Shown: positions 52,198 to 60,535 of the stretch, one piece after another
Position numbering within the stretch: the stretch's first letter is position 1
How the letters are laid out: each line of letters opens with the position of its first letter
Assembly (NCBI RefSeq): GCF_009766085.1
Contig: NZ_LMUF01000064.1
Location: 270,718 to 334,717, forward strand
DNA from: Burkholderia sp. S171
Lineage (GTDB): Bacteria > Pseudomonadota > Gammaproteobacteria > Burkholderiales > Burkholderiaceae
DNA length: 64,000 bases
Reading direction: 5' to 3'
Notes under the pieces: generated by a model
Database searches by the model: none
Told to the model about the DNA's origin: nothing
What the model saw: the letters and a program-made list of their open reading frames with translations, nothing else
Made by a program: the position numbers and the translations under genes

Positions 52198-52458
52198 TCA
52201 CGCTTTCGCCGCGTTCAGTCTCATCGTCAAACGAGCGATGACATGTTCCGCGGATACATAGTTGGCGTTGCGTTTGGCATCGTCACGCGAAGTGAGCGCT
52301 CGTGCGACAAACTCGCTGCGATGCTGGCGGCGCGAAACGTTAGCGCGAATCGCCTGCGCGATAAAATCCGCGAGACTTTCGTCTTCCAACAAGACTCCCT
52401 TTGCCAATTCAAGCACATCTGGGTCGACCTTTACCGGAGCGAACAGGTCATTCTTCAT
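52198..52458 (-). CDS. Antitoxin-like small protein
   Basis: 86 residues beginning MKNDLFAPVKVDPDVLELAK, then a likely ribbon-helix-helix (VLLEDESLADFIAQAIRANV, SRRQHRSEFVARALTSRDDA). It resembles YlcI/YnfO or ParD-type antitoxins. No toxin frame follows in the next 120 bases before the MFS gene, so it is an orphan or its toxin has been lost. Confidence 0.55.
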   Translation of the reverse strand: MKNDLFAPVKVDPDVLELAKGVLLEDESLADFIAQAIRANVSRRQHRSEFVARALTSRDDAKRNANYVSAEHVIARLTMRLNAAKA

Positions 52459-52543
52459 GGTGTATTCCTTTGAACCGCAACTTCAAGATGATGCCCGGTC
52501 TTTTTAAACCTTGATCCACCAGCGAGCGAAACCGGGTTCCCCC

Positions 52544-53311
52544 TCAAGCATAAATAATCTCGATCCCGTTGCCCTTGATCCAGTCGACATATTTCTGTTC
52601 CAGCCCGGTATCGGTGATCAGGTAATCGACCTTCTCGATCGCGCCGAACGTCGCGAACTCGCGCTTGCCGAATTTCTTTGAATCCGCGAGCAGGTAGACG
52701 GATTTTGCCGCATCGATCATCGCGCGCTTCACATGCAGGTCGATGAAGTCCGGGTACGAAATACCCGCTTCTATCGAGACGCCACCCGCTGCGAGAAACA
52801 GCTTGTCGACGAACATGTCTTCGAAGAACGCCGATGCTTTCTCGCCCGACACTGCAATGGTCTCCGCCTTGAAAATCCCGCCTGTCAGCATGACCCGGTT
52901 CGTTGGTTCGCCGCCCAGGATGATGGCGATGTTGAGCGCGGTCGTGACAATGCGCAGGTTCTGCCGCTCGGACAAGGTCCTCGCCAATTCCGTGGTGGTC
53001 GCGCCGCAATCGAGAATGACCGAGTCGCCGTTCGATATAAACCCCGCCGCCTTGCGGCCGATCCGGGCCTTCTCTTCACTGGTCGGCAATATCCCGGCGT
53101 CATAAGCATCCAGTAAGGCCTTGGGCTGGCGGGACGCCAGACGCACATTGCCATGCACGCGCTCGACGCGGCCGCCCTTTTGCAGTTCGTCGACATCCTT
53201 GCGGATCGTCGGCATCGACACGCCCAATTCGCTGGAAAGCTCCGACAGCTTCACCAGTTTCATCGCTTGCACCATCTCGAAGATTTTTTCTGTTCTCGTG
53301 CGTTGATCCAT
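52544..53311 (-). CDS. DeoR family repressor of the sugar operon
   Basis: A 255-residue DeoR/GlpR protein: N-terminal helix-turn-helix (LVKLSELSSELGVSMPTIRK, DVDELQKGGRVERVHGNVRL) and DeoRC sensor domain with the phosphosugar-binding DCGATTTELARTL and GGIFKAETIAVSG-type segments. These repressors usually sense a phosphorylated sugar. It is divergent from the split-transketolase operon, and a perfect palindrome lies in the shared 180-base promoter. It is therefore the probable repressor of the whole 53.5-62.8 kb unit, with the kinase product as candidate inducer. Confidence 0.88.
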   Translation of the reverse strand: MDQRTRTEKIFEMVQAMKLVKLSELSSELGVSMPTIRKDVDELQKGGRVERVHGNVRLASRQPKALLDAYDAGILPTSEEKARIGRKAAGFISNGDSVILDCGATTTELARTLSERQNLRIVTTALNIAIILGGEPTNRVMLTGGIFKAETIAVSGEKASAFFEDMFVDKLFLAAGGVSIEAGISYPDFIDLHVKRAMIDAAKSVYLLADSKKFGKREFATFGAIEKVDYLITDTGLEQKYVDWIKGNGIEIIYA

Positions 53312-53429
53312 TTCTGCTTTCCCTGCGAAGCCGCCTGAGACGCAAGCTGCGTCGACACGCCTATTGTGCCTGATCAGATTGAGCAGACCGCCTGGGCAGT
53401 GTTTTCCCGAACAACTCGGTTTTTCATTG

Positions 53430-53445
53430 ACTTTCTATAGAAAGT
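53430..53445. promoter_or_regulatory. Perfect palindrome, candidate DeoR operator
   Basis: ACTTTCTATAGAAAGT is a 16-base perfect palindrome, 47 bases before the transketolase start. The TTTC/GAAA half sites match the general form of DeoR/GlpR operators. A TTGACT box overlaps its left edge, so binding would block transcription. Confidence 0.6.
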
Positions 53446-53491
53446 AAAAGAAACTTAAAACCAAGCAAAAGAGAAGTCCAAGGAGCAGGGA

Positions 53492-54346
53492 ATGGAAAAC
53501 CCGTACCGGCTGTCCGGTGAGTCATTGCACCGGAGAGCCCAGGAAATCCGCAAGAAGATTTGCGTCATGAACTCGGCAGCCAAGAGCGGCCATACCGGCG
53601 GCGACATGTCCGAAGCCGATATCCTGGCGGCGCTTTATTTTCACGAGCTGCGCTACGAAGTGAAGGCGGACGGATCGGTAAGTTGGCTGGATCAGTTCAT
53701 CCTCAGTAAGGGTCATGGCGTGGGCGGACTGTATGCGTGTTTTGCTGAACTCGGCTGGTTGCTGGAGCGTGAGTTGCTCACCTACCTAAAAGACGATTCA
53801 CGTCTTCCAGGCCACCCTGTCAGGCAGAAACTGCCAAATTGGGTCACGGTAAATACGGGTGGACTCGGTCATGGACTCCCGATAGCCGCAGGTCTTGCCA
53901 TGGCCAAACAGCGTCATGCGTGGAACAGCGGCGACTCGGCCGGCCGCGTTTTTGTGCTCACGGGCGACGGTGAACTGGAAGAAGGATCGAACTGGGAAGC
54001 GGCGATGTCCGCGGCGCACTTCGAGTTGTCGAACCTTGTTGTGATCGTGGACCGCAACCGTCTGCAACTGGCAGATTTCACCCACAACATCATGGACCTC
54101 GAGCCGCTCGACGATAAATTCAAAGCTTTCGGTTTCGAAGTCCATGAAGTGAATGGCAATGAAGTCGATAAGATTTGGAAACTAATAGAAAGTCTGGATC
54201 ACGAAAACAGAAAGCCCAAAGTGATTATCGCGAACACCATCAAGGGACGCGGCGTTTCGTTCATGGAGAACGTACCGGCATGGCATCACAAGTTCCCGGA
54301 CGAAGATCAATTGAAGCAAGCGTTGCGGGAGCTTGAAGATGCGTGA
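53492..54346 (+). CDS. Transketolase, N-terminal subunit
   Basis: A 284-residue protein equal to the thiamine-diphosphate-binding half of transketolase. Seen: KSGHTGGDMSEADILAALYF, LSKGHGVGGLYACFAELG, and the cofactor motif LTGDGELEEGSNWEAAM ending in the Asn of VDRNRLQ. GGAGCAGGG precedes the ATG. The C-terminal half is encoded by the next gene, overlapping by eight bases. Split transketolases serve special sugar pathways, for example apulose-4-phosphate cleavage, rather than the pentose phosphate pathway. Confidence 0.9.
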   Translation: MENPYRLSGESLHRRAQEIRKKICVMNSAAKSGHTGGDMSEADILAALYFHELRYEVKADGSVSWLDQFILSKGHGVGGLYACFAELGWLLERELLTYLKDDSRLPGHPVRQKLPNWVTVNTGGLGHGLPIAAGLAMAKQRHAWNSGDSAGRVFVLTGDGELEEGSNWEAAMSAAHFELSNLVVIVDRNRLQLADFTHNIMDLEPLDDKFKAFGFEVHEVNGNEVDKIWKLIESLDHENRKPKVIIANTIKGRGVSFMENVPAWHHKFPDEDQLKQALRELEDA

Positions 54347-55283
54347 GTACGGTGATTTGCGCGACGGCGCGGTGGGCGCGATCGGTCGTCTGACGGAAGC
54401 GGGTAAGGACATCATCGTCATGGTTGCCGACTCCACCTCGACCGCGAAAATTGGTGCGTTCATGAAGGCGTATCCGGACCGCGTGGTGAACGTCGGGATC
54501 GCGGAGCAGAACATGGTCGGCATGGCAGCGGGCCTGGCGCTCGGCGGCCATACGGTCTTCACGGCCAACGCCGCGCCATTCCTGGTGGGGCGCGCCAACG
54601 AGCAGGTCAAGAACGACATCTGCTATAGCGCGACCAACGTCAAGATGCTCGGACTTAACGCCGGCGTGGCGTATGGACCCCTGGCCTCGACGCACCACGC
54701 GATCGACGATATCTCGGTCATGAGCGGATTCGGTACGGTCCAGATCTTTGCGCCTTGCGATGAAGTAGAGACGGCGCAGGTGATCGAGTATGCGGCGTCT
54801 ATCGACGGACCGGTTTATATCCGCCTGGACAACGCAAAATTTCCCATTGTTCACGACGCGCAGTACCGGTTTACGCCGGGGCGCCCGGACGTGCTGCTTG
54901 AAGGCAAGGGCGTTGTAGTGATCGCGCTCGGGTCGGTGGTGGGTGAGGCGCTCGAGGCTTGCGAAACGCTTAAGAGCGAGGATGGGATCGACCCGACGCT
55001 GATTAATCTTTCTTCGCTGCGACCGCTCGACCACGATGCGCTCGCGGCCATCATCGAACGGCATGACGCCGTGGTGACGGTGGAAGAGCACTCGCTGCAC
55101 GGCGGCATTGGCGCGACTGTCGCGGTGTTGCTCGCGCGCAGACGCTTATCAAAATCGCTGGACATGCTCGGCATCACTGAAGGCGAGTTCGCTCACTACG
55201 GTACCCGCAAGGGCATTCGAAAACACTATCGCATCGACGCAGCAGGCATTGCGCAGACGGTGCGCGCGCTCTATACGAAGTAG
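54339..55283 (+). CDS. Transketolase, C-terminal subunit
   Basis: A 314-residue protein with the pyrimidine-binding and C-terminal domains of transketolase. Seen: the catalytic-Glu block VVNVGIAEQNMVGMAAGLAL, the GVAYGPLASTHHAIDDISVM block, and the C-terminal domain from about 185. ATG 54339 lies inside the last codons of the N-terminal subunit gene, so equal amounts are expected. Together they would move a two-carbon unit from a phosphorylated ketose. Confidence 0.9.
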   Translation: MREYGDLRDGAVGAIGRLTEAGKDIIVMVADSTSTAKIGAFMKAYPDRVVNVGIAEQNMVGMAAGLALGGHTVFTANAAPFLVGRANEQVKNDICYSATNVKMLGLNAGVAYGPLASTHHAIDDISVMSGFGTVQIFAPCDEVETAQVIEYAASIDGPVYIRLDNAKFPIVHDAQYRFTPGRPDVLLEGKGVVVIALGSVVGEALEACETLKSEDGIDPTLINLSSLRPLDHDALAAIIERHDAVVTVEEHSLHGGIGATVAVLLARRRLSKSLDMLGITEGEFAHYGTRKGIRKHYRIDAAGIAQTVRALYTK

Positions 55284-55312
55284 TACCTGCTGGCACAAGA
55301 CGGAGACACAGC

Positions 55313-56110
55313 ATGAGCATTCAATACGATATGTCGCTTCGCCACGGCGTCGACTTTGCCTTTCGTCTCGACGGAAAAGTCGCGATAGTGACCGGCGGCC
55401 TGGGCGGCATTGCAATGGCGACGAACGCCGCGCTGATCGGCAAGGGCGCACGCGTCGCCATTCTTTATCCTGCCTTCGAGGAAGCGCGCGTGGCCGCAGC
55501 TATCGAGGAGCTTGGCTCGTCCAATGCGGTGGCGTTTGCTTGCGATGTGACGCAGGAAGCAGATGTGGAAGCGGCCATTGCTGCTGCCCACAAGCATTTC
55601 GGCGATCTTCATCTGCTGGTCAATGCCGCGGGTTGCATCACGCTCACGCGTGCCGAAGACATTGGCTTTGAAGAATGGCAACGGCAGATCGCAGTCAACC
55701 TGACCGGGCCGTTCCTTTGCGCGAAGCACTTCGCGAGACACGTTCTGGCAAGCGGTCACGGCGGCAAGATCGTCAACATTGCTTCGCAGGCTGCGATTGT
55801 CGCCATTGACCAGCATTGTGCATATACGTCGGCGAAAGCCGGATTGATCGGCATGACTAAGGTTCTTGCGAAGGAGTGGGCTGGCCGCGGCATCACGGTC
55901 AATACCGTCTCGCCGACTGTCGTTCTTACGCCGATGGGCGCGGCTGCCTGGGAGGGCGAAAAGGGCGAAGCAATGAAGAAAATGATACCCGTCGGCCGCT
56001 TTGCGTACACGGACGAGATCGCCGCCGCCATCTTGTTCCTGCTGTCCAACGGCTCGGACATGATCACGGGCGCCGACATCATGATCGACGGTGGTTACAC
56101 GATCTGTTAA
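55313..56110 (+). CDS. Short-chain dehydrogenase/reductase
   Basis: A 265-residue SDR. The cofactor motif is TGGLGGIAMATNAAL (about 27-41; T-G-G-x3-I-A in place of the stricter GxxxGxG), with the NAAG block LLVNAAGCITL, catalytic Ser (NIASQAA) and YTSAK. The C-terminus ITGADIMIDGGY is typical. It lies in the sugar operon, 29 bases after the transketolase. It probably oxidises a polyol or reduces a ketose. Substrate unknown. Confidence 0.87.
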   Translation: MSIQYDMSLRHGVDFAFRLDGKVAIVTGGLGGIAMATNAALIGKGARVAILYPAFEEARVAAAIEELGSSNAVAFACDVTQEADVEAAIAAAHKHFGDLHLLVNAAGCITLTRAEDIGFEEWQRQIAVNLTGPFLCAKHFARHVLASGHGGKIVNIASQAAIVAIDQHCAYTSAKAGLIGMTKVLAKEWAGRGITVNTVSPTVVLTPMGAAAWEGEKGEAMKKMIPVGRFAYTDEIAAAILFLLSNGSDMITGADIMIDGGYTIC

Positions 56111-56194
56111 CGCGCTGAACACCGGAATCAAGCGGCTAAAGACCGCATCCTTGGTAAAACTCGATTAATAAAACTTGAATCAGGAGACAACAAC

Positions 56195-57139
56195 ATGTGG
56201 AAAAAACTTACATTGTCCGCAGCCGTGGCTGCTTCGGTGAGCTTGGTCATGCCTCTCGGTGCGCAAGCCGCGGGCAAGGGCACCATCGCCATTCTCGTCA
56301 ACGCGCTCGACAACCCGTACTACGCTGCTGAGGCGAAGGGCGCGGACACAGAAGCGAAGAAGCTCGGCTACGACACCATCGTCCTGTCGCACGGCGAAGA
56401 CGTGAACAAGCAGAATGAACTGGTCAACCTGGTGATCGGCAAAGGCGTGAAGGGCATCGTGCTCGACAACGCCGATTCGAACAGCAGCGTGGCGACCGTT
56501 CGGACCGCCAAGGACAAGAAAGTGCCGGTCGTGCTGATCAACCGCGAGATCCCGAAGGACGGCCTCGCCATCGCGCAGTTAAGCCACAACAATCTCCAGG
56601 CCGGCACGGAAGTCGCGCAAAGGTTTGTCGAAACCATCGGCGAGAAGGGTGAATACGTTGAACTGACCTGCAATCTGGCGGACAAGAATTGCGTGACGCG
56701 CTCGCAAGCTTTTCATCAGGTACTCGATCAATACCCCGACCTGAAGATGGTCGCGCGCCAGGATGCGAAGGGTGCGCTGTTGCCGGGCAAGCAGGCGATG
56801 GACTCCATCTTGCAGGAGCATCCGAACGTCAAGGGTGTCATTGCAGGCAACGGGCCGGTCGCGCTTGGAGCGATTGCATCGCTGGAGTCGGCCGGGCATA
56901 AGGACGTGGTGGTGATGGGTATTGACGGCAGCAACGACGAGCGTGATTCCATCCTCGCCGGCAAGCTCAAGGCGACGGTCATGCTGCAAGCGCAAGGCAT
57001 TGCGATCCACGGCGTGGACCTGCTCGACAAGTACATCGCGACCGGTAAGACCGGTGAGCAGGAACGCCAGTTGTTTCGCGGCATCCTGATCACGAAGGCC
57101 AACGCTTCGAAGGTCAACGACTTCTACTACACCAAGTAA
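56195..57139 (+). CDS. Sugar ABC transporter substrate-binding protein (RbsB-like)
   Basis: A 314-residue periplasmic binding protein of the ribose-type family. The signal peptide MWKKLTLSAAVAASVSLVMP ends near AQAA. The first strand GTIAILVNALDNPYYAAEAKG and the VPVVLINREIP, GNGPVALGAIA and VMGIDGSNDERDSIL blocks are typical. AGGAG precedes the ATG. It captures the pathway substrate. Five-carbon, four-carbon or branched sugars and polyols are possible. Confidence 0.88.
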   Translation: MWKKLTLSAAVAASVSLVMPLGAQAAGKGTIAILVNALDNPYYAAEAKGADTEAKKLGYDTIVLSHGEDVNKQNELVNLVIGKGVKGIVLDNADSNSSVATVRTAKDKKVPVVLINREIPKDGLAIAQLSHNNLQAGTEVAQRFVETIGEKGEYVELTCNLADKNCVTRSQAFHQVLDQYPDLKMVARQDAKGALLPGKQAMDSILQEHPNVKGVIAGNGPVALGAIASLESAGHKDVVVMGIDGSNDERDSILAGKLKATVMLQAQGIAIHGVDLLDKYIATGKTGEQERQLFRGILITKANASKVNDFYYTK

Positions 57140-57238
57140 GCAGTGAGTAGTCAGCGTGCAATTGTGGTTGCGGTTGAGGCTAGACAGATCCGCAACCGCC
57201 GCCGCAGCCGCACGAAGTCTGTTTGAAGTGAGGACGCC

Positions 57239-57889
57239 ATGTTTTACCGAATTTCCGCCCTGCGCACACTGCTTTTGCCAATCAGCCTCGGCCTGGGCCT
57301 CACGCTGGCGCTTGCAGCCTGCCACGTCGTCACCGACACGGAGCTGGCCGCCATCCGCAGCCAAGGTCAGCGTCATGGACCGGATGCGGCGCAGGTCTTC
57401 AACGGTCAACTGGTTCCGTATGCCGACAAGAATGCGAAACCGGCCGCGCTGGTGGTCGGGGCGTTGACGCAGAACTTCGATACCGCCTGCAAGCAGTATG
57501 GCTTTCGTCAGAGCGACGCGTTTCCCTGCAACTTCTGGATCCGGGTGCAGGGCAAGGTGACACGCATAGACGATTCGTCGCGAGTGGGTAAAGCGTACGT
57601 GGAACTCACCCAAGCCGCCGGTGGCGATCCCGTGGATATTGTCTTGCAGATGGGACCGGTGATTGTAGGCACCGGCGTGCGCGACGGTTTCCCGGGCATC
57701 AAGTACAGCGACTTCGACGACCAGACCAAGTTCGCCGCGTTCGGCCAGGAGATCAACAAGCTGGTGGTGGCGCGAGTGCAGCATTCGCTCAAGCTCAAGG
57801 TAGGCGACCCGGTCGACGTGGCCGCCGTCTACAGTAGCTGGAGCGAACCCGCGGGAGAAATTCGCGCGATCCCGGTGGCCTGGAAATGA
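57239..57889 (+). CDS. DUF2291 periplasmic lipoprotein of the sugar importer
   Basis: A 216-residue protein with a signal peptide and lipobox (LALAAC, Cys at about 28). The mature part has the DUF2291 landmarks FNGQLVPYADKNAKPAALVV, FPCNFWIRVQGKVTRID and VQMGPVIVGTGVRDGFPGI-type strands. DUF2291 genes occur within RbsBAC-like operons; their role is unknown. The stop overlaps the ATPase start (ATGA), so it is tightly coupled with the importer. Confidence 0.85.
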   Translation: MFYRISALRTLLLPISLGLGLTLALAACHVVTDTELAAIRSQGQRHGPDAAQVFNGQLVPYADKNAKPAALVVGALTQNFDTACKQYGFRQSDAFPCNFWIRVQGKVTRIDDSSRVGKAYVELTQAAGGDPVDIVLQMGPVIVGTGVRDGFPGIKYSDFDDQTKFAAFGQEINKLVVARVQHSLKLKVGDPVDVAAVYSSWSEPAGEIRAIPVAWK

Positions 57890-59412
57890 ACCTCAATCCC
57901 GTGCATGTGATCGAGACGAAAGGTCTTTCGAAGACCTACCCCGGCACCGCCGCGCTGGTCGATGTGAATTACAAGGTGCAGCGCGGTAAGGTCAATGTGC
58001 TGATCGGCGAGAACGGCGCGGGTAAATCCACACTGATGAAATTGCTGGCCGGGGCGGAAGTGGCAAGTGCCGGCGAAATCTGGATCGACGACAAGCGAGT
58101 GCATATTACCGACGTGCGCAGCGCCGAGCGTCATGGCATTGGCATCATCTTTCAAGAGCTGAACCTGTTCCCTGAGATGACGGTGGCGGAGAACATCTAC
58201 GCGGGCAATGAGCTGACGAGTTCCGGCGTGATCCGCAGCAAGGCCGAGAACCATCAGGCAAAAATCTTGCTGGAGCGTTTGCAAATTCCGATCGACCCGC
58301 GCACGCGGCTCGGCAATCTCTATGTCGGTCAGCAGCAACTGGTCGAGATCGCCAAGGCTTTGTCCAAGCACATCAAGGTGCTGATCATGGACGAGCCAAC
58401 GTCGGCGCTCTCCAAGACCGAAGTCGAAATCCTCTTCAAGATCATTCGCCAGTTGAAAGAGCAGGGTGTGACGGTGATTTATATCTCGCACCGGCTGGAA
58501 GAGATCATGGCGATCGGTGATTGCATCACGGTGCTGCGCAATGGCCGGCTCGTGGCCGAGGACGAGATCGCCAACGTGGACATTCCGTGGATCATCGAAG
58601 CAATGGTGGGATCGTCGAAGAAGCGTTTTGCGTTCGCGCAGCACGCGCTTGGCGAAGAAGTGCTGAAGGTGACGGATCTGGCGCTGAAGCGCTCGAATGG
58701 AATCTACGCAGTCGATCATGTGTCGTTCAGCGTTTGCGCGGGTGAGGTGGTGGGCATCTACGGCTTGATGGGTGCGGGTCGCACGGAGTTGCTCGAAGCG
58801 CTGCTTGGCGCGCAGCCGCTTGCTATCGGGCAGATCGAACTGGCGGGCAAGCGTATCGAGCGGCACAACATTCCGCAGCGCATTGACGCGGGTATTGCGC
58901 TCGTTCCCGAAGACCGGCAGAAGCAAGGCATGGTGCAGCTCATGACCATTCTGGAAAACATGACGCTCTCCAGTCTCGGCAAATTTGTCCGGCGTTTTGC
59001 GTTCGGTGCGCTGGGCCGCGCGAAGCAGGTCGATGCCGCTAACGACGTGATCAAGCGTCTTGCCATCAAGGCAAGTTCCGTCGATGCCCCCATCACGTCG
59101 CTGTCCGGCGGCAACATGCAGAAGGTCGTCATCGGTAAAGCATTGCTGACATCGCCTAAGGTATTGCTGATGGACGAGCCGACACGCGGTATCGACGTCG
59201 GTGCCAAAGAGGATGTCTACAAGACCATCAGCTTGCTGGCGCAGTCGGGCATCGCGGTGGTGTATGCAACATCCGAACTCGACGAAGCGATGGCCGTCTC
59301 CAACCGCGTTTTCGTGATGGCGAGCGGCAAGCTCACCGCCATCATGGGACGCGCCGAATTCGATAGCGAACGGATCGTGCGCGCGTCGACGCCCGCCACG
59401 GCCGTCGTCTGA
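57886..59412 (+). CDS. Sugar ABC transporter ATPase (RbsA-like)
   Basis: A 508-residue double ABC ATPase. The first domain has Walker A GENGAGKST and the Walker B block VLIMDEPTSALSKTE; its signature region is VGQQQLVEIAKAL. The second has the Walker A-like GLMGAGRTEL and LSGGNMQKVVIGKALL with LLMDEPTRGIDVGAKEDVY. It powers import with the RbsC-like permease next door. Confidence 0.92.
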   Translation: MNLNPVHVIETKGLSKTYPGTAALVDVNYKVQRGKVNVLIGENGAGKSTLMKLLAGAEVASAGEIWIDDKRVHITDVRSAERHGIGIIFQELNLFPEMTVAENIYAGNELTSSGVIRSKAENHQAKILLERLQIPIDPRTRLGNLYVGQQQLVEIAKALSKHIKVLIMDEPTSALSKTEVEILFKIIRQLKEQGVTVIYISHRLEEIMAIGDCITVLRNGRLVAEDEIANVDIPWIIEAMVGSSKKRFAFAQHALGEEVLKVTDLALKRSNGIYAVDHVSFSVCAGEVVGIYGLMGAGRTELLEALLGAQPLAIGQIELAGKRIERHNIPQRIDAGIALVPEDRQKQGMVQLMTILENMTLSSLGKFVRRFAFGALGRAKQVDAANDVIKRLAIKASSVDAPITSLSGGNMQKVVIGKALLTSPKVLLMDEPTRGIDVGAKEDVYKTISLLAQSGIAVVYATSELDEAMAVSNRVFVMASGKLTAIMGRAEFDSERIVRASTPATAVV

Positions 59413-59431
59413 AGCGACTGAGGTTCAATCC

Positions 59432-60514
59432 ATGACAACGTCTAACAGGGCCGATACTTCCGTGCAATCACTGCCCGCCAAGCCTGATCGCGAAGCAGCC
59501 TACTGGGCCTCGCGCGTGACGGTCAGTATCCTGAAGCTGCGTATTTTCATTGCGCTGTTTGCGATCGTGATTGTGTTCTCGCTTGCCACCGACAACTTCC
59601 TGTCGACCGGCAACATGCTGATCATGGCGAAGCACGTGACGGTGGTCGCCATTCTCTCGATCGGCATGACCCTGGTGATCCTGACCGGGGGAATCGATTT
59701 GTCCGTTGGATCGATCGTCGGGATCAGCGGCATGGCCGCAGGTTACCTGCTGCTCGAAGGCGTGAAGATCGGGCATCACATCGTGTTCTTCAATCCGGTC
59801 GGCGTGGCGCTGATTGCTTGCGTGATCGGTGCGTTGATTGGTGCGATCAATGGTTACCTGATCACCATGCTCAACGTCGCGCCGTTCATTGCGACACTCG
59901 GCATGTTGTATGTAGTTCGCGGCGCGGCGCTGCTGGTCAACAATGGCAGCACCTACGCCGATCTGGAAGGCAACGCGGCGTTGGGCAATACAGGTTTTGA
60001 GTTTATCGGCAACGGGACGATCCTCGGTCTGTCCATGCCGGTCTGGATCCTGATCGTGCTGGCGGCCGTCACTATCTTCGTGGCCCGCAAGACGCCGCTC
60101 GGACGACGCGTCTATGCGATCGGCGGCAATGAGCAGGCGGCGCGTTTCTCGGGTATTCGCACGAATCGCGTGAAACTGTTCGTCTATATGTTCTCGGGTT
60201 TTTGTGCCGCGATTGTCGGCCTTGTGATCACCGCGCAGTTGCAGACGGCGCACCCGTTGACCGGACAGACCTTCGAGCTGAACGCAATAGCAGCAGTCGT
60301 GCTCGGCGGCACGGCATTGGCGGGAGGCCGGGGCACGGTATTCGGTTCAGTGGTCGGCGCATGCGTGATCAGTATTCTGGGCGACGGCATGGTGATGTGC
60401 GGCATCAGCGACTTCTGGCAGATGGTGATCAAGGGTCTCGTGATCATCTTCGCTGTGGTTATCGACCAGTTGCAGCAGCGGTTGCAATCGCGCATGGTTT
60501 CACTGACGGCGTAA
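59432..60514 (+). CDS. Sugar ABC transporter permease (RbsC-like)
   Basis: A 360-residue permease with about nine or ten helices. The family signature LTGGIDLSVGSIVGISGMAA and the ATPase-contact region GGNEQAARFSGIRTNRVKLF are clear, as is the AAVVLGGTALAGGRGTVFG block. It starts 19 bases after the ATPase stop and completes the importer. Confidence 0.92.
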   Translation: MTTSNRADTSVQSLPAKPDREAAYWASRVTVSILKLRIFIALFAIVIVFSLATDNFLSTGNMLIMAKHVTVVAILSIGMTLVILTGGIDLSVGSIVGISGMAAGYLLLEGVKIGHHIVFFNPVGVALIACVIGALIGAINGYLITMLNVAPFIATLGMLYVVRGAALLVNNGSTYADLEGNAALGNTGFEFIGNGTILGLSMPVWILIVLAAVTIFVARKTPLGRRVYAIGGNEQAARFSGIRTNRVKLFVYMFSGFCAAIVGLVITAQLQTAHPLTGQTFELNAIAAVVLGGTALAGGRGTVFGSVVGACVISILGDGMVMCGISDFWQMVIKGLVIIFAVVIDQLQQRLQSRMVSLTA

Positions 60515-60535
60515 GCGCGTTCATCGGGAAAGGGT

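Noticed and set aside
56579..57784. 401-codon leftward open frame
   Set aside because: Overlaps the binding-protein and DUF2291 genes in reverse; no domain content.
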